DNA of 64,000 nt, taken from positions 1,533,189 through 1,597,188 of the forward strand of contig NZ_JBNAGG010000001.1 of the NCBI RefSeq assembly GCF_049801075.1, in the 5' to 3' direction. The stretch is from Maritalea sp049801075 (GTDB taxonomy: Bacteria > Pseudomonadota > Alphaproteobacteria > Rhizobiales > Devosiaceae). The position numbers and the translations under genes are program-made. The notes below the pieces were generated by a model that was not told the DNA's origin, ran no database searches, and saw only the letters and a list, made by a program, of their open reading frames with translations. Shown piece after piece: positions 25,819-34,107 of this stretch (its first letter is position 1; each line of letters opens with the position of its first letter).

Positions 25819-26298
25819 TTAGCTGCCTGCATTGATTTGATCGTGGCGCTGCTGCACCTCGGTGGGCCAATTTGACTTAATATAAGCCAGCACCGCAATG
25901 ATTTCATCGTCCGACAGGATATCTTCATAGATCGGCATGTCAGTTTGATAATTTGGATTGTTGCTGAGCCGAGCAATGCCATATTTGGTGAGATTGAACA
26001 GCAACTCATCGCTATGGTGCCAGGTATGGCCTGTTTCATTGTGCGGGGGTGCCGGCATACGACCTGATGGTTTAGGCTGCTTCCAATTGGCTTCGCCTTG
26101 CAGATCATTGCCGTGGCATGCGGCGCAGTTGGCTTGATAAATTTTCTGCCCAGTGGCGATTACGCTCGCATTTTTATAGGGCAACAAGCCCGTTTGCTCT
26201 TCAGCCTGCGGTGTCGCGAACTGGGAAAGTCCCCAATATCCGCCAGCCAGAACTAAGGTGAACATGGCTCCGAGAGCCCATTTGTTTGTGTTTTTCAT
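25819..26298 (-). CDS. Membrane-anchored c-type cytochrome
   Basis: About 159 residues with an N-terminal uncleaved signal-anchor (KWALGAMFTLVLAGGYWGLSQF) and a single class I cytochrome c domain. The haem motif is CAACHG (about residue 60) and the likely axial Met is in TDMPIYEDILSDDEIIAVLAYIKSNWP. The protein should face the periplasm and carry electrons. Ribosome sites are weak. I take MKNTNKW at 26298; an in-frame ATG at 26322 (MAQIMCGT) is possible. It follows the copper genes in the same direction, hinting at a link to copper or oxidase function. Confidence 0.85.
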   Translation of the reverse strand: MKNTNKWALGAMFTLVLAGGYWGLSQFATPQAEEQTGLLPYKNASVIATGQKIYQANCAACHGNDLQGEANWKQPKPSGRMPAPPHNETGHTWHHSDELLFNLTKYGIARLSNNPNYQTDMPIYEDILSDDEIIAVLAYIKSNWPTEVQQRHDQINAGS

Positions 26299-26346
26299 TG
26301 TACCACACATAATTTGTGCCAAACGCTTGGCGCTGGCAAATTTAGA

Positions 26347-26697
26347 TTAAAGCTCGAAAGATGTGTGGTGGCCAATGGGCGGTGGCCCGGTGGGCCAATC
26401 GAGGATGGATTTTAACGGCAAGATGTCTTGCGCCAGAACATCCCGCGCTTGTTTAGGCGCATTGGCGTGGCTCTCACCTAACACGGCTTGTGCGCAATAT
26501 TTTGCACAATCATCCATAGCAACGGTCGACACATCCAAGTCGCAACAGCCATGCACGGTTTCCACCCCTTGAACATGCGAAGGCGCAGCGTGAGAACGCT
26601 GCGCCGCTTCCGTGGCGATGCTCAGTTGGCCAAGCATTAAAGCAATGGTGGCCAGCAGGGTGAAAAGACGTGTCATATTTATAGTTCTAACAAGCAT
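26347..26697 (-). CDS. Small exported Cys-rich protein downstream of copA
   Basis: A 116-residue protein with a signal peptide (MTRLFTLLATIALMLGQLSIATEA). The short mature part has HGCCDLD and DDCAKYC (four Cys) and several His, which could bind copper. I do not recognise the family. Its first ATG overlaps the copA stop (TAATG), so it is translationally coupled to copA; a start at 26676 (MTRLF) would give a more typical signal peptide. The context suggests periplasmic copper binding or handling, as inference only. Confidence 0.65.
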   Translation of the reverse strand: MLVRTINMTRLFTLLATIALMLGQLSIATEAAQRSHAAPSHVQGVETVHGCCDLDVSTVAMDDCAKYCAQAVLGESHANAPKQARDVLAQDILPLKSILDWPTGPPPIGHHTSFEL

Positions 26698-29189
26698 TAT
26701 GCCTTTGCAGGTGTTGTTTGTGCTGGCGGGTTAAAGCGCCGCAATCGCAACGCATTACCCAACACAAACACGCTGGAAAGTGCCATCGCGCCAGCTGCCA
26801 ACATGGGCGACAATAAGGTGCCTGTGAACGGATAAAGCACACCTGCGGCAACCGGGATCAGGCTTGCATTATAAGCGAAGGCCCAGAACAAATTCTGGTG
26901 GATGTTTTTGATCGACGCTTTTGATAGGCCAATCGCGTTCGCCACCCCGCGCATATCGCCAGACATCAGCACCACATCGGCACTTTCAATGGCAATATCG
27001 GTACCGGTGCCAATGGCGATGCCCACATCGGCTTGCGCCAAGGCTGGCGCATCATTGATGCCGTCGCCCACAAAGCTCACATGAGTATCGTTCTGCTGCA
27101 ATTGCTTGATCGCATCCACTTTGCCCGCAGGCAGCACTTCCGCGATCACTGTGTCGATGCCCAATTTGCGGGCGATGGCTTCGGCTGTGGCTTTATTATC
27201 GCCAGTGATCATGGCCACTTTCAGCCCCAAACCATGCAATGCTTCGATGGCTTGCGGTGTGGTTTCTTTCACCGGATCGGCCACGGCCACAATGGCGGCC
27301 AATTTGCCATCAATCGCTGCATAAAGTGGAGTTTTTGCTTCATCACCCAATTGTTTTGCAATGCCTGCATGCGCACTCAAATCATGGCCAAGCTTTTGCA
27401 TGTAGCGATCAGCGCCGACTTCAACTTTGCGGCCGTTTGCTTCCGCTTCAATGCCGTAACCTGTGACCGAGTTGAAGCTCGTGGTTTCTGGCACTGTCAA
27501 ACCCCGCTCCTTCGCAGCGATCACAATGGCTTCCGCAATTGGGTGCTCTGAATTGCTTTCCGCAGCGGCCACGAGCGCCAAGGCTTCACCTTCATCAAAG
27601 CCGTTCAACACGGTGAAGTCAGTTAGTGCTGGGCGCCCCAAGGTCAAAGTGCCTGTTTTATCGACGGCGACAATATCGGTGTTTTTCAAATCTTGCAGCG
27701 CTTCGCCATTGCGGAACAAGACGCCCAATTCAGCGGCACGGCCTGTGCCAACCATGATGGAAGTTGGCGTGGCCAAGCCCATGGCACATGGACAGGCGAT
27801 GATCAAAACCGCGACACCATTGACCAAGGCGAAAGATACAGCTGGGTCTGGTCCAAAGATCAACCACACACCAACCGTGAGTGCTGCAACCAGCATCACG
27901 ATGGGCACGAAGATTGCAGTGACTCTGTCCACCAAGGCTTGGATCGGCAGTTTTGCCCCTTGGGCATTTTCAACCATTTTGATGATTTGCGCCAAGGCAC
28001 TGTCAGCACCCACTTTTGTGGCGCGAAATTCGAAGCTGCCGGTTTTATTGATGGTGCCGCCGATGACTTCGCTGCCCACTTCTTTCTCAACGGGCACAGG
28101 CTCGCCTGAGATCATGGCTTCATCAACAAAGCTACTGCCTTTGATCACTTCGCCATCCACCGGCACTTTTTCACCTGGACGAACGCGCACAAGGTCGCCT
28201 GCCACCACTTCATGCAAAGGCACTTCGATGAAGTTACCATCACGTGACACGTGGGCAGATTTAGCCTGCAGCTGCATTAGCTTGGTGATGGCTTCGCTGG
28301 TGCGACCTTTGGCGCGCGCTTCCAGCACACGGCCCAAAAGGATCAGCGTGATGATCACTGCGCTGGCCTCATAATAGACATTGGCTGTGCCTGCAGGCAG
28401 CAGGAAGGCAGCGAAAGTCGCCACCACAGAAAAGCCCCACGCTGCGGAGGAGCCAAGCACCACCAATGAGTTCATTTCTGGTGCGAGGCGAAGGAGCGCT
28501 GGGATGCCTTTTTTATAAAACACCATGCCCGGCCCGAACTGTACGATGGTGGCCAGCACAAAGTAGAAATAATAGAGATTTTGCCGCCCGAAAGACTGCA
28601 TCAGCAATTCGTGCATGCCTGGGATAAAGTGTGACCCCATTTCGAGCACAAAAAGTGGCACTGTGAAAATGGCAGCAATGGTAAGGTTGCGCTTTAGACC
28701 ATTATATTCAGCTTCTTTGGCCGCCGCACGATCTTCCAGCGCGTCGCTTGTACCTTCTTGCAATTTTGCCGGGTAACCCACTTTTTGCGTGGCAGCAATG
28801 GCATCGCCGATTGAAAAGTTGGACGCCACTTCAATCTGTGCGCTCTCTGTCGCCAAATTGACGCTGGCTTTCACAACGCCTTCGACCGACTTCAGCGCAT
28901 CTTCTACCCGTTTCACGCAAGAGGCACATGTCATCCCCTCAATATCAAGCGTGATTGTATTGGTGGGGACGCTATAGCCTGCCTGTTCAATGGATTGGAT
29001 GACGGCTGGTAGGCCATTTCGATCTGCCATTTGGATATGCGCCGTTTCCGTCGCCAAATTGATCGAGACATCCGAAACACTATCAACACTCGCAATTGCC
29101 GCTTCTGCGCGTTTTACGCAAGAGGCACAGCTGAGGCCGGAGATGGTGAGTTTGGTGACTTGATCGTCTTTTTTTGCCTGTGCGGACAT
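26697..29189 (-). CDS. copA: Cu(I)-translocating P1B-type ATPase
   Basis: An 830-residue P1B-1 ATPase exporting Cu+ from the cytoplasm. It has two N-terminal heavy-metal domains (GLSCASCVKRAE and GMTCASCVKRVE, about residues 14-75 and 82-145), eight membrane segments, the intramembrane CPC motif (IIACPCAMGLATP), the phosphorylation site DKTGTLT, the HP motif (SEHPIAEA) and MVGDGIND-type hinge (FVGDGINDAPAL). Length and order match CopA. The promoter carries a MerR-type copper-sensor site. The downstream small Cys-rich exported protein is coupled to it. Confidence 0.95.
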   Translation of the reverse strand: MSAQAKKDDQVTKLTISGLSCASCVKRAEAAIASVDSVSDVSINLATETAHIQMADRNGLPAVIQSIEQAGYSVPTNTITLDIEGMTCASCVKRVEDALKSVEGVVKASVNLATESAQIEVASNFSIGDAIAATQKVGYPAKLQEGTSDALEDRAAAKEAEYNGLKRNLTIAAIFTVPLFVLEMGSHFIPGMHELLMQSFGRQNLYYFYFVLATIVQFGPGMVFYKKGIPALLRLAPEMNSLVVLGSSAAWGFSVVATFAAFLLPAGTANVYYEASAVIITLILLGRVLEARAKGRTSEAITKLMQLQAKSAHVSRDGNFIEVPLHEVVAGDLVRVRPGEKVPVDGEVIKGSSFVDEAMISGEPVPVEKEVGSEVIGGTINKTGSFEFRATKVGADSALAQIIKMVENAQGAKLPIQALVDRVTAIFVPIVMLVAALTVGVWLIFGPDPAVSFALVNGVAVLIIACPCAMGLATPTSIMVGTGRAAELGVLFRNGEALQDLKNTDIVAVDKTGTLTLGRPALTDFTVLNGFDEGEALALVAAAESNSEHPIAEAIVIAAKERGLTVPETTSFNSVTGYGIEAEANGRKVEVGADRYMQKLGHDLSAHAGIAKQLGDEAKTPLYAAIDGKLAAIVAVADPVKETTPQAIEALHGLGLKVAMITGDNKATAEAIARKLGIDTVIAEVLPAGKVDAIKQLQQNDTHVSFVGDGINDAPALAQADVGIAIGTGTDIAIESADVVLMSGDMRGVANAIGLSKASIKNIHQNLFWAFAYNASLIPVAAGVLYPFTGTLLSPMLAAGAMALSSVFVLGNALRLRRFNPPAQTTPAKA

Positions 29190-29227
29190 GATCGTACTTT
29201 CAGTTCAAATTCTTGATGACTGAATAC

Positions 29228-29258
29228 AATGTAATCCTTCCAGTGAATGGAAGGTCAA
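29228..29258 (-). promoter_or_regulatory. CueR/HmrR-type copper-responsive copA promoter
   Basis: On the minus strand, a -35 TTGACC (29258-29253) and a -10 TACATT (29233-29228) are 19 nt apart, the over-long spacing typical of MerR-activated promoters. A CCTTCC-N7-GGAAGG dyad (29236-29254) fills the spacer, matching CueR/HmrR boxes upstream of copA genes. No cueR gene is in this window. Confidence 0.85.
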
Positions 29259-29279
29259 GCGCCAAATTTGCACTTAATT

Positions 29280-30461
29280 TTAGGCCAGTTTTACCCGTAA
29301 TTCCATCGGCCCTCGGAAGGCAAAGCCGCGAAACTCAACTTTGCTGTTTAGCGCAGGTTCGGCATTTGGGAATCGCGCAAAGAATTTTGGCAGGATCAAT
29401 TCGCTCATAATCCGGCGATAGATATTTTCGCCCATGCAGCGATGAGGCCCCGCGCCAAATGTTTGATGCGCAGCAAAGGGGCGGTGAATGTTAAACTGCT
29501 CAGGGTTCTGCCAATAATCTTCATCATAATTGGCGGAGCCTTGCACCGCCATAATGGTTTCCCCTGCAGGCAACCGAACGCCATCTAGTTCGATTTCTTT
29601 TTTCACAATGCGGGGACTGGCCTGAATAGGCGCAACCCAGCGCAAGCCTTCTTCACATGCCAGATCCCACCTTTGCGATTGCTGACAGGACGCCAATTGA
29701 TCCGGATTTTGCAAAAGCCCATGCAACACGGTGAGCAGCGCGTCGCGCATTTCGATGGCGGCCCCACCAATGCAGATTTTCATGTTTGTTCTGATTTGGC
29801 TTAAGGGCAGCGGATTTTCCGCATTGGCCATTACGCTGAGGACTGATGGATTCGGTGCAGCGCGATGGCGTTCAATCATTCGATCAAAGCAGGCATTCAT
29901 TTCTGCATTGGCCTGATCGCTAATGGCAAACACTTTTTCGTCAAAGCTGGCATTCATCGCGCCTGTGATCAGCGATTTGGCCCAGTTAAACAATTGCTCT
30001 TCGCTATCGGGTTCAATGCCCAACAAATCATTCAAGATGTGTGCAACCAGTGGCTTAGCAAATTTATCACTCAGCTCAAGTTCACCTGATGTGGGCAATT
30101 GTTCCAAAGCCTGATCAATGTGGGTGGCAAATCGGTTTTTCCATTCACACGCCCAGTGATTGACCTTGAACGTCTCCGTCATGGCGGCACGCTCTTTCAA
30201 ATGCGCAGCGCCATCTTTGCGCATTAAGGTGTGACCACCAAATGCGCGTTGCATTGGCGTTTGGTCATCTTCCGACCCGAAATGCACCATATCTGTTTTG
30301 GCCAGATAAACATGATCCGCTTTGGTGAGCACAATGCGGTTGATCGCTTTGATACGCACAATTGGGTTTTCGCGCCGCAAGCGCTGATAGACCGATGCAG
30401 GATCATGGTCCAGCATCTCAAAAGTGATGGTCTCATCAATTGGCACATCAATCGCGGGCAT
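29280..30461 (-). CDS. Cytochrome P450
   Basis: A 393-residue soluble bacterial P450. The haem-thiolate loop is FGAGPHRCMG (about residue 339, Cys ligand), the K-helix ExxR is EEGLRW (about residue 277) and the ERR-triad Arg lies in the FNIHRPF stretch. The I-helix motif is unusual: IGGAAIEMRDAL in place of AGxET, so the acid-alcohol pair used for proton delivery is missing. A small group of rhizobial P450s with GGxxEPRD helices is similar. It lacks a neighbouring ferredoxin or reductase. The substrate is unknown; it is 45 nt downstream of the OsmC gene and may be co-transcribed with it. Confidence 0.93.
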   Translation of the reverse strand: MPAIDVPIDETITFEMLDHDPASVYQRLRRENPIVRIKAINRIVLTKADHVYLAKTDMVHFGSEDDQTPMQRAFGGHTLMRKDGAAHLKERAAMTETFKVNHWACEWKNRFATHIDQALEQLPTSGELELSDKFAKPLVAHILNDLLGIEPDSEEQLFNWAKSLITGAMNASFDEKVFAISDQANAEMNACFDRMIERHRAAPNPSVLSVMANAENPLPLSQIRTNMKICIGGAAIEMRDALLTVLHGLLQNPDQLASCQQSQRWDLACEEGLRWVAPIQASPRIVKKEIELDGVRLPAGETIMAVQGSANYDEDYWQNPEQFNIHRPFAAHQTFGAGPHRCMGENIYRRIMSELILPKFFARFPNAEPALNSKVEFRGFAFRGPMELRVKLA

Positions 30462-30506
30462 AGTTTCTCACGTTACATATTTATCGAATAGGCGCGCAGT
30501 TTGCGC

Positions 30507-30905
30507 TTATGAAGTTGTGATTTCAACTTCACAATTCATGCTGTTGCTAACCGTGCAAACAGACTTTGCCTGCTTGATGATCTCTGGCACCAGCGCGTCA
30601 TCGTCAACAAATTTGCCCACAACCTCGAGCGAAATTTTGCCCACGCGCGAGGGTAAATCTGCGGCTTTAACGGCGGTGACAATCACGTGGAAATTATGCA
30701 GCTCAGCTTTGTGTTGCGCCGCACTCCAGACCATCGATTTCACGATGCATGATCCCAACGACGAGATCATTGTGTCGACCGGTGTGTTATATGGCGGATG
30801 GTCCGTTTTTTGTGCCGGATCGCCAAAGGCGAATTTCATCTGGTCGCTACCATCGTGGAACACATAGATCGGACCAAAGGTTTTTGGTTTTAGTTTCATA
30901 GCCAT
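30507..30905 (-). CDS. OsmC/Ohr-family protein
   Basis: A 132-residue OsmC-fold protein. The two redox Cys positions are present in GSCIVKS (about residue 53) and SVCTVSNS (about residue 117). OsmC/Ohr proteins reduce organic hydroperoxides through these thiols. It follows the second TRAP operon by 13 nt and precedes the P450, so it may belong to that transcript. Whether it acts on peroxides or another thiol substrate cannot be told. Confidence 0.85.
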   Translation of the reverse strand: MAMKLKPKTFGPIYVFHDGSDQMKFAFGDPAQKTDHPPYNTPVDTMISSLGSCIVKSMVWSAAQHKAELHNFHVIVTAVKAADLPSRVGKISLEVVGKFVDDDALVPEIIKQAKSVCTVSNSMNCEVEITTS

Positions 30906-30918
30906 CTAAAAATCCCTG

Positions 30919-32211
30919 TTAGAAAAGCAAATCGGGCAGGAACAGCGCCAATGCGGGGAAAACGGTGAGCATCAAGATCGCAAACAAATGGATCAGCCAA
31001 TAAGGCACGGTGGCCACGGCAACGCGGCCTAAGCTCACCTCATTATTTGTGAGCGCTGTCAGCACTGACAGGTTCAAACCAACGGGTGGCGTGACCTGAC
31101 CGATTTCGATCACAATCGTGATGATTACGCCAACCCAGATGGGATCGAACCCAAGCCCGGTGAGCAAAGGGAACACCACGGGCAGCGTCATGATCATCAG
31201 CGACAAGCCATCGAAGAAGCAGCCCAAAATGAGGTAGATCAGGACCACGATCAACAGCACGCTATATGTGCCCAAACCACTATCTGCCACTGCGATGAGG
31301 ATTTGCTGTGGCACGCCGAGAATGCTGACCGATTGCGCGAGAATGGTTGCACCGAGCACCAAAAAGCCAATGGCGGAGAACAGCAGCACCGACTGCTTGA
31401 TCGCCTCGAGCAATTTGGCAAGGGTGAGATCGCCCCAGATGGAGGAGATGATCACCGCCAACACAACGCCAACGCCTGCGGCTTCGGTGGGCGTAGCCCA
31501 TCCGCCAACAATGCTGCCGATCACTGCAATGATGAGGGCAAGCAGCGGCCAAATTTGTTTGAAGCCCGCCAAGATTTCCCAAAAGGGTGTGCGTTCATTA
31601 TCGGTTGGTGCCAAGGCGGGGTTTCTGACGCATCTGACAAATAGATAGGCCATAAACATAAAGCCAACCAACAAGCCGGGAATGATGCCCGCGGCGAATA
31701 GGCGACCGATTGAGGTTTCGGTGAGTGCACCAAAAATCAGGAATGAAAGGCTGGGCGGAATGAGCAATCCCAATGTGCCACCGCCAGCCAAACTGCCCAC
31801 AACCGTGTCTTTATCATAACCCCGGCGTGTCATTTCTGGATAGGCGACTGAGCCGATGGCGGCTGCGGTGGAGAGGCTGGAGCCACTGACCGCGCCAAAC
31901 AAGGTGCACACGGCAATGTTGGTATGCAGCAACCCACCGGGCACTTTTCTAAAGATCGGGGAGAAAGCTGAATAGGCTTTTTGGCTGATCCCACTGCGCA
32001 AAAGGATTTCGCCCAAGAGGATAAACATAGGCACTGCGCTGAGGGTGAATGAGTTAAAAACATTCCAAATTGCATCAACGGCGAGCGATGTCGCGCCATT
32101 GGAGAAGAAATGCAGGATGACCAATCCGGTGAGGCCCAAGGCAGCCCCCAAAGCCACACTGGTGCCAGCGGTGGTCATAAGACCGCCGATTAATGTTGCC
32201 CAAAACAGCAT
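30919..32211 (-). CDS. TRAP transporter large permease (DctM type), second set
   Basis: A 430-residue multi-helix protein of the DctM/TRAP-L family. Signature stretches are LFGAVSGSSLSTAAAIGSVAYPEM, AGGGTLGLLIPPSLS, GLGFDPIWVGVIITIVIEIG and QVTPPVGLNLSVL. It is the membrane import subunit of a TRAP system and is coupled to the small permease by a TAATG overlap. The ligand is unknown; the neighbouring P450 and OsmC genes give no clear lead. Confidence 0.93.
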   Translation of the reverse strand: MLFWATLIGGLMTTAGTSVALGAALGLTGLVILHFFSNGATSLAVDAIWNVFNSFTLSAVPMFILLGEILLRSGISQKAYSAFSPIFRKVPGGLLHTNIAVCTLFGAVSGSSLSTAAAIGSVAYPEMTRRGYDKDTVVGSLAGGGTLGLLIPPSLSFLIFGALTETSIGRLFAAGIIPGLLVGFMFMAYLFVRCVRNPALAPTDNERTPFWEILAGFKQIWPLLALIIAVIGSIVGGWATPTEAAGVGVVLAVIISSIWGDLTLAKLLEAIKQSVLLFSAIGFLVLGATILAQSVSILGVPQQILIAVADSGLGTYSVLLIVVLIYLILGCFFDGLSLMIMTLPVVFPLLTGLGFDPIWVGVIITIVIEIGQVTPPVGLNLSVLTALTNNEVSLGRVAVATVPYWLIHLFAILMLTVFPALALFLPDLLF

Positions 32212-32750
32212 TAGGACACCTCATCCTTAAGGGTTGGCATGGCTTCATCGCGCTCGGCATCTGCATCAAACAGGCCAAATAAGCGCCCGATGAACACCAG
32301 CAAGGTAAGCACAAGGGAAAAGAACATTGTCGACATCCATGGATAAAGCAGGATGCGGCTGGTTTCAGTTTTTAAATTGCGTTTGAACGCAAATTCCAAC
32401 CAAGGCACGGCTTCCCAGATCAGCCACATGAAAAAGGCAATGCCAATCAAGATGGCGACTTTTTGCACGATCGTACGGGTACGGCCTTTGAGTTGGTCGA
32501 TGATCAAAGCGACTTTGACATGTTTGGATTTAAGCGTAACCAGCGGCACGCCAAGGAAAAGCGAGACGGTGAGCATAAGGCCCACTACTTCCTCAGTTAT
32601 GTGAATGGGCGTGTTTGCAATTTTGCGCATCAACACGCTGGTGACGATGAGAACCACAATCCCCACCATGCTGAGGGCAGCAGCCCAGGAACACACAAGG
32701 GCTAGTTTTTCCAGCCCTTGTGCAATGTGTTTTTTGCCAAGCTTTGACAT
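32211..32750 (-). CDS. TRAP transporter small permease (DctQ type), second set
   Basis: A 179-residue protein with four membrane helices (about residues 15-40, 50-72, 93-115 and 135-160), as in DctQ. It begins 9 nt after the binding-protein stop and overlaps the large permease by one base. The C-terminal tail is longer and more acidic (FDADAERDEAMPTLKDEV) than in the first set. Confidence 0.87.
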   Translation of the reverse strand: MSKLGKKHIAQGLEKLALVCSWAAALSMVGIVVLIVTSVLMRKIANTPIHITEEVVGLMLTVSLFLGVPLVTLKSKHVKVALIIDQLKGRTRTIVQKVAILIGIAFFMWLIWEAVPWLEFAFKRNLKTETSRILLYPWMSTMFFSLVLTLLVFIGRLFGLFDADAERDEAMPTLKDEVS

Positions 32751-32759
32751 AAAGCTGGC

Positions 32760-33770
32760 TTAGCGACCAAGCGCTTCGAGAACACGTTCACGGTAAGCAG
32801 GTGCGTTGCCGCCTGCTTCTTCCGCCAGCATTTCCCAAGTTTCTGTCACTGAGCTGACGAAGGTTGCGCGGTCTTCTTCTGAGAAGTCTTCAACCCAGTT
32901 GATGCCATCAGCTGCCAATTTTTCACGGGCTTCAAGCTCACGTGCAAAATCGTCTTCATACTGATTTGTGCGGTTCCACAAATCTTCTGCAGCAGCAGTG
33001 ATCGCAGCTTTGGTTTGTTCGTCTGTCGCATTCCATTTATCGGTGGCCACACCAATTACATATGGGCCAGATGCCATTGGATAGAGGTAAGATGCGTGGC
33101 TTGCCACTTCTTGCAACGATACGGTGTGGGCATATAGCGCTGGGTAAAGCGCGCAATCCACAACGCCAGTTTTCATCGCCACATACATTTCTTCTTGTGG
33201 GATGATTTGTGCGGCAACGCCCAAGCGGGTGAAGGTTTCAACCTGATCACGGGCCCAAACACGCAGCTTTTTCGATTTCAAATCTTCCAAAGTGCGCACT
33301 GGTTCATCGCGACAGAACACGGAAACGGACAACATTGGGATCGCCACATAGCCAACTGAGCTAACGCCCCAATCTGCGAACTCTTCTTCATAGATTTCGC
33401 GCACCACTGGGATGGCTTTTTCAAAATCTTCAATGGAGCCGATGGTGCCTTGCACCACAACAGAGCTCAATGCGGGTGCGTCGCGGCCCAAATAGTTGGC
33501 CCAAAGCAAGCTCATTTCCACCGCACCGCGCGGCAAGAAACGCAACGCGTCTGTGTTTGGCAGGCCAAGAGAGCCACCGCTATACATCTTGATTTCGATG
33601 TCACCTTCGATGGCCGCATTGGCCTCGGTCACAAATTGCTCAAGCTCAGCGGTTTCAGGCCGTGTTTCAGGCAAGAAATTGTTTAAACGCCATTCTTCAG
33701 CAAAGCCGCCTTGCAGCGACGCCGCCAAGCCGATAAGGCTTGCAGAAACTGTATGAATAATTTTCTTCAT
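32760..33770 (-). CDS. TRAP transporter substrate-binding protein (DctP type), second set
   Basis: A 336-residue periplasmic receptor. The signal peptide (MKKIIHTVSASLIGLAASLQGGFA) is followed by EEWRLNNFLPETRPE, SKKLRVWARDQVETFTRLG (ligand Arg region) and GVVDCALYP. The start at 33770 is supported by AAGGAGGACATC; a longer frame to 33809 has no such site. It heads a dctP-dctQ-dctM operon with an 8-bp inverted repeat about 60 nt upstream. Confidence 0.92.
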   Translation of the reverse strand: MKKIIHTVSASLIGLAASLQGGFAEEWRLNNFLPETRPETAELEQFVTEANAAIEGDIEIKMYSGGSLGLPNTDALRFLPRGAVEMSLLWANYLGRDAPALSSVVVQGTIGSIEDFEKAIPVVREIYEEEFADWGVSSVGYVAIPMLSVSVFCRDEPVRTLEDLKSKKLRVWARDQVETFTRLGVAAQIIPQEEMYVAMKTGVVDCALYPALYAHTVSLQEVASHASYLYPMASGPYVIGVATDKWNATDEQTKAAITAAAEDLWNRTNQYEDDFARELEAREKLAADGINWVEDFSEEDRATFVSSVTETWEMLAEEAGGNAPAYRERVLEALGR

Positions 33771-33829
33771 GATGTCCTCCTTGAAGAATCGTACATTGGG
33801 TGAGGACAAACTTTTTCCTAAAAATGATC

Positions 33830-33848
33830 AAAAATGCTATGCATTTTT
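33830..33848. promoter_or_regulatory. Inverted repeat in the 33771-34107 intergenic region
   Basis: AAAAATGC (33830-33837) and GCATTTTT (33841-33848) form a perfect 8-bp dyad around TAT, about 60 nt before the second TRAP operon, and could be its operator. The rest of this 337-nt divergent gap is AT-rich, with no ORF or RNA gene seen apart from the 7-2-7 site at 34034-34049. Confidence 0.4.
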
Positions 33849-34033
33849 TAGAATTTGATCGAATTTCCAGACAAATGATTGCCAACTGATCACAAAAACT
33901 GAATGTTTTGTGGCCAGATGTTTTCATCCCCTTCACGCATGTTAGCACAAACCAGTTCTCGCGCCTTAGTGCAATTCGACCTAGCTGGTTCTCTCACGCA
34001 GAATTTATCGCCATTTCCTCATTCACTTCTCCC

Positions 34034-34049
34034 TCCCCTGAACAGAGTA
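34034..34049. promoter_or_regulatory. Candidate NarL-type 7-2-7 site, ClpP-like operon
   Basis: TCCCCTG-AA-CAGAGTA, 59 nt before the start of the ClpP-like gene. It matches the site at 41994-42009 at 14 of 16 positions and the palindrome at 39345-39360 at 11 of 16. The proposed binder is the response regulator at 36507-37148. Confidence 0.48.
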
Positions 34050-34107
34050 TGGGCCGCAGTAGCACCTGAGCCTAAATTTAGCTCAATCAATTTGGTGGAG
34101 AGAGCAA

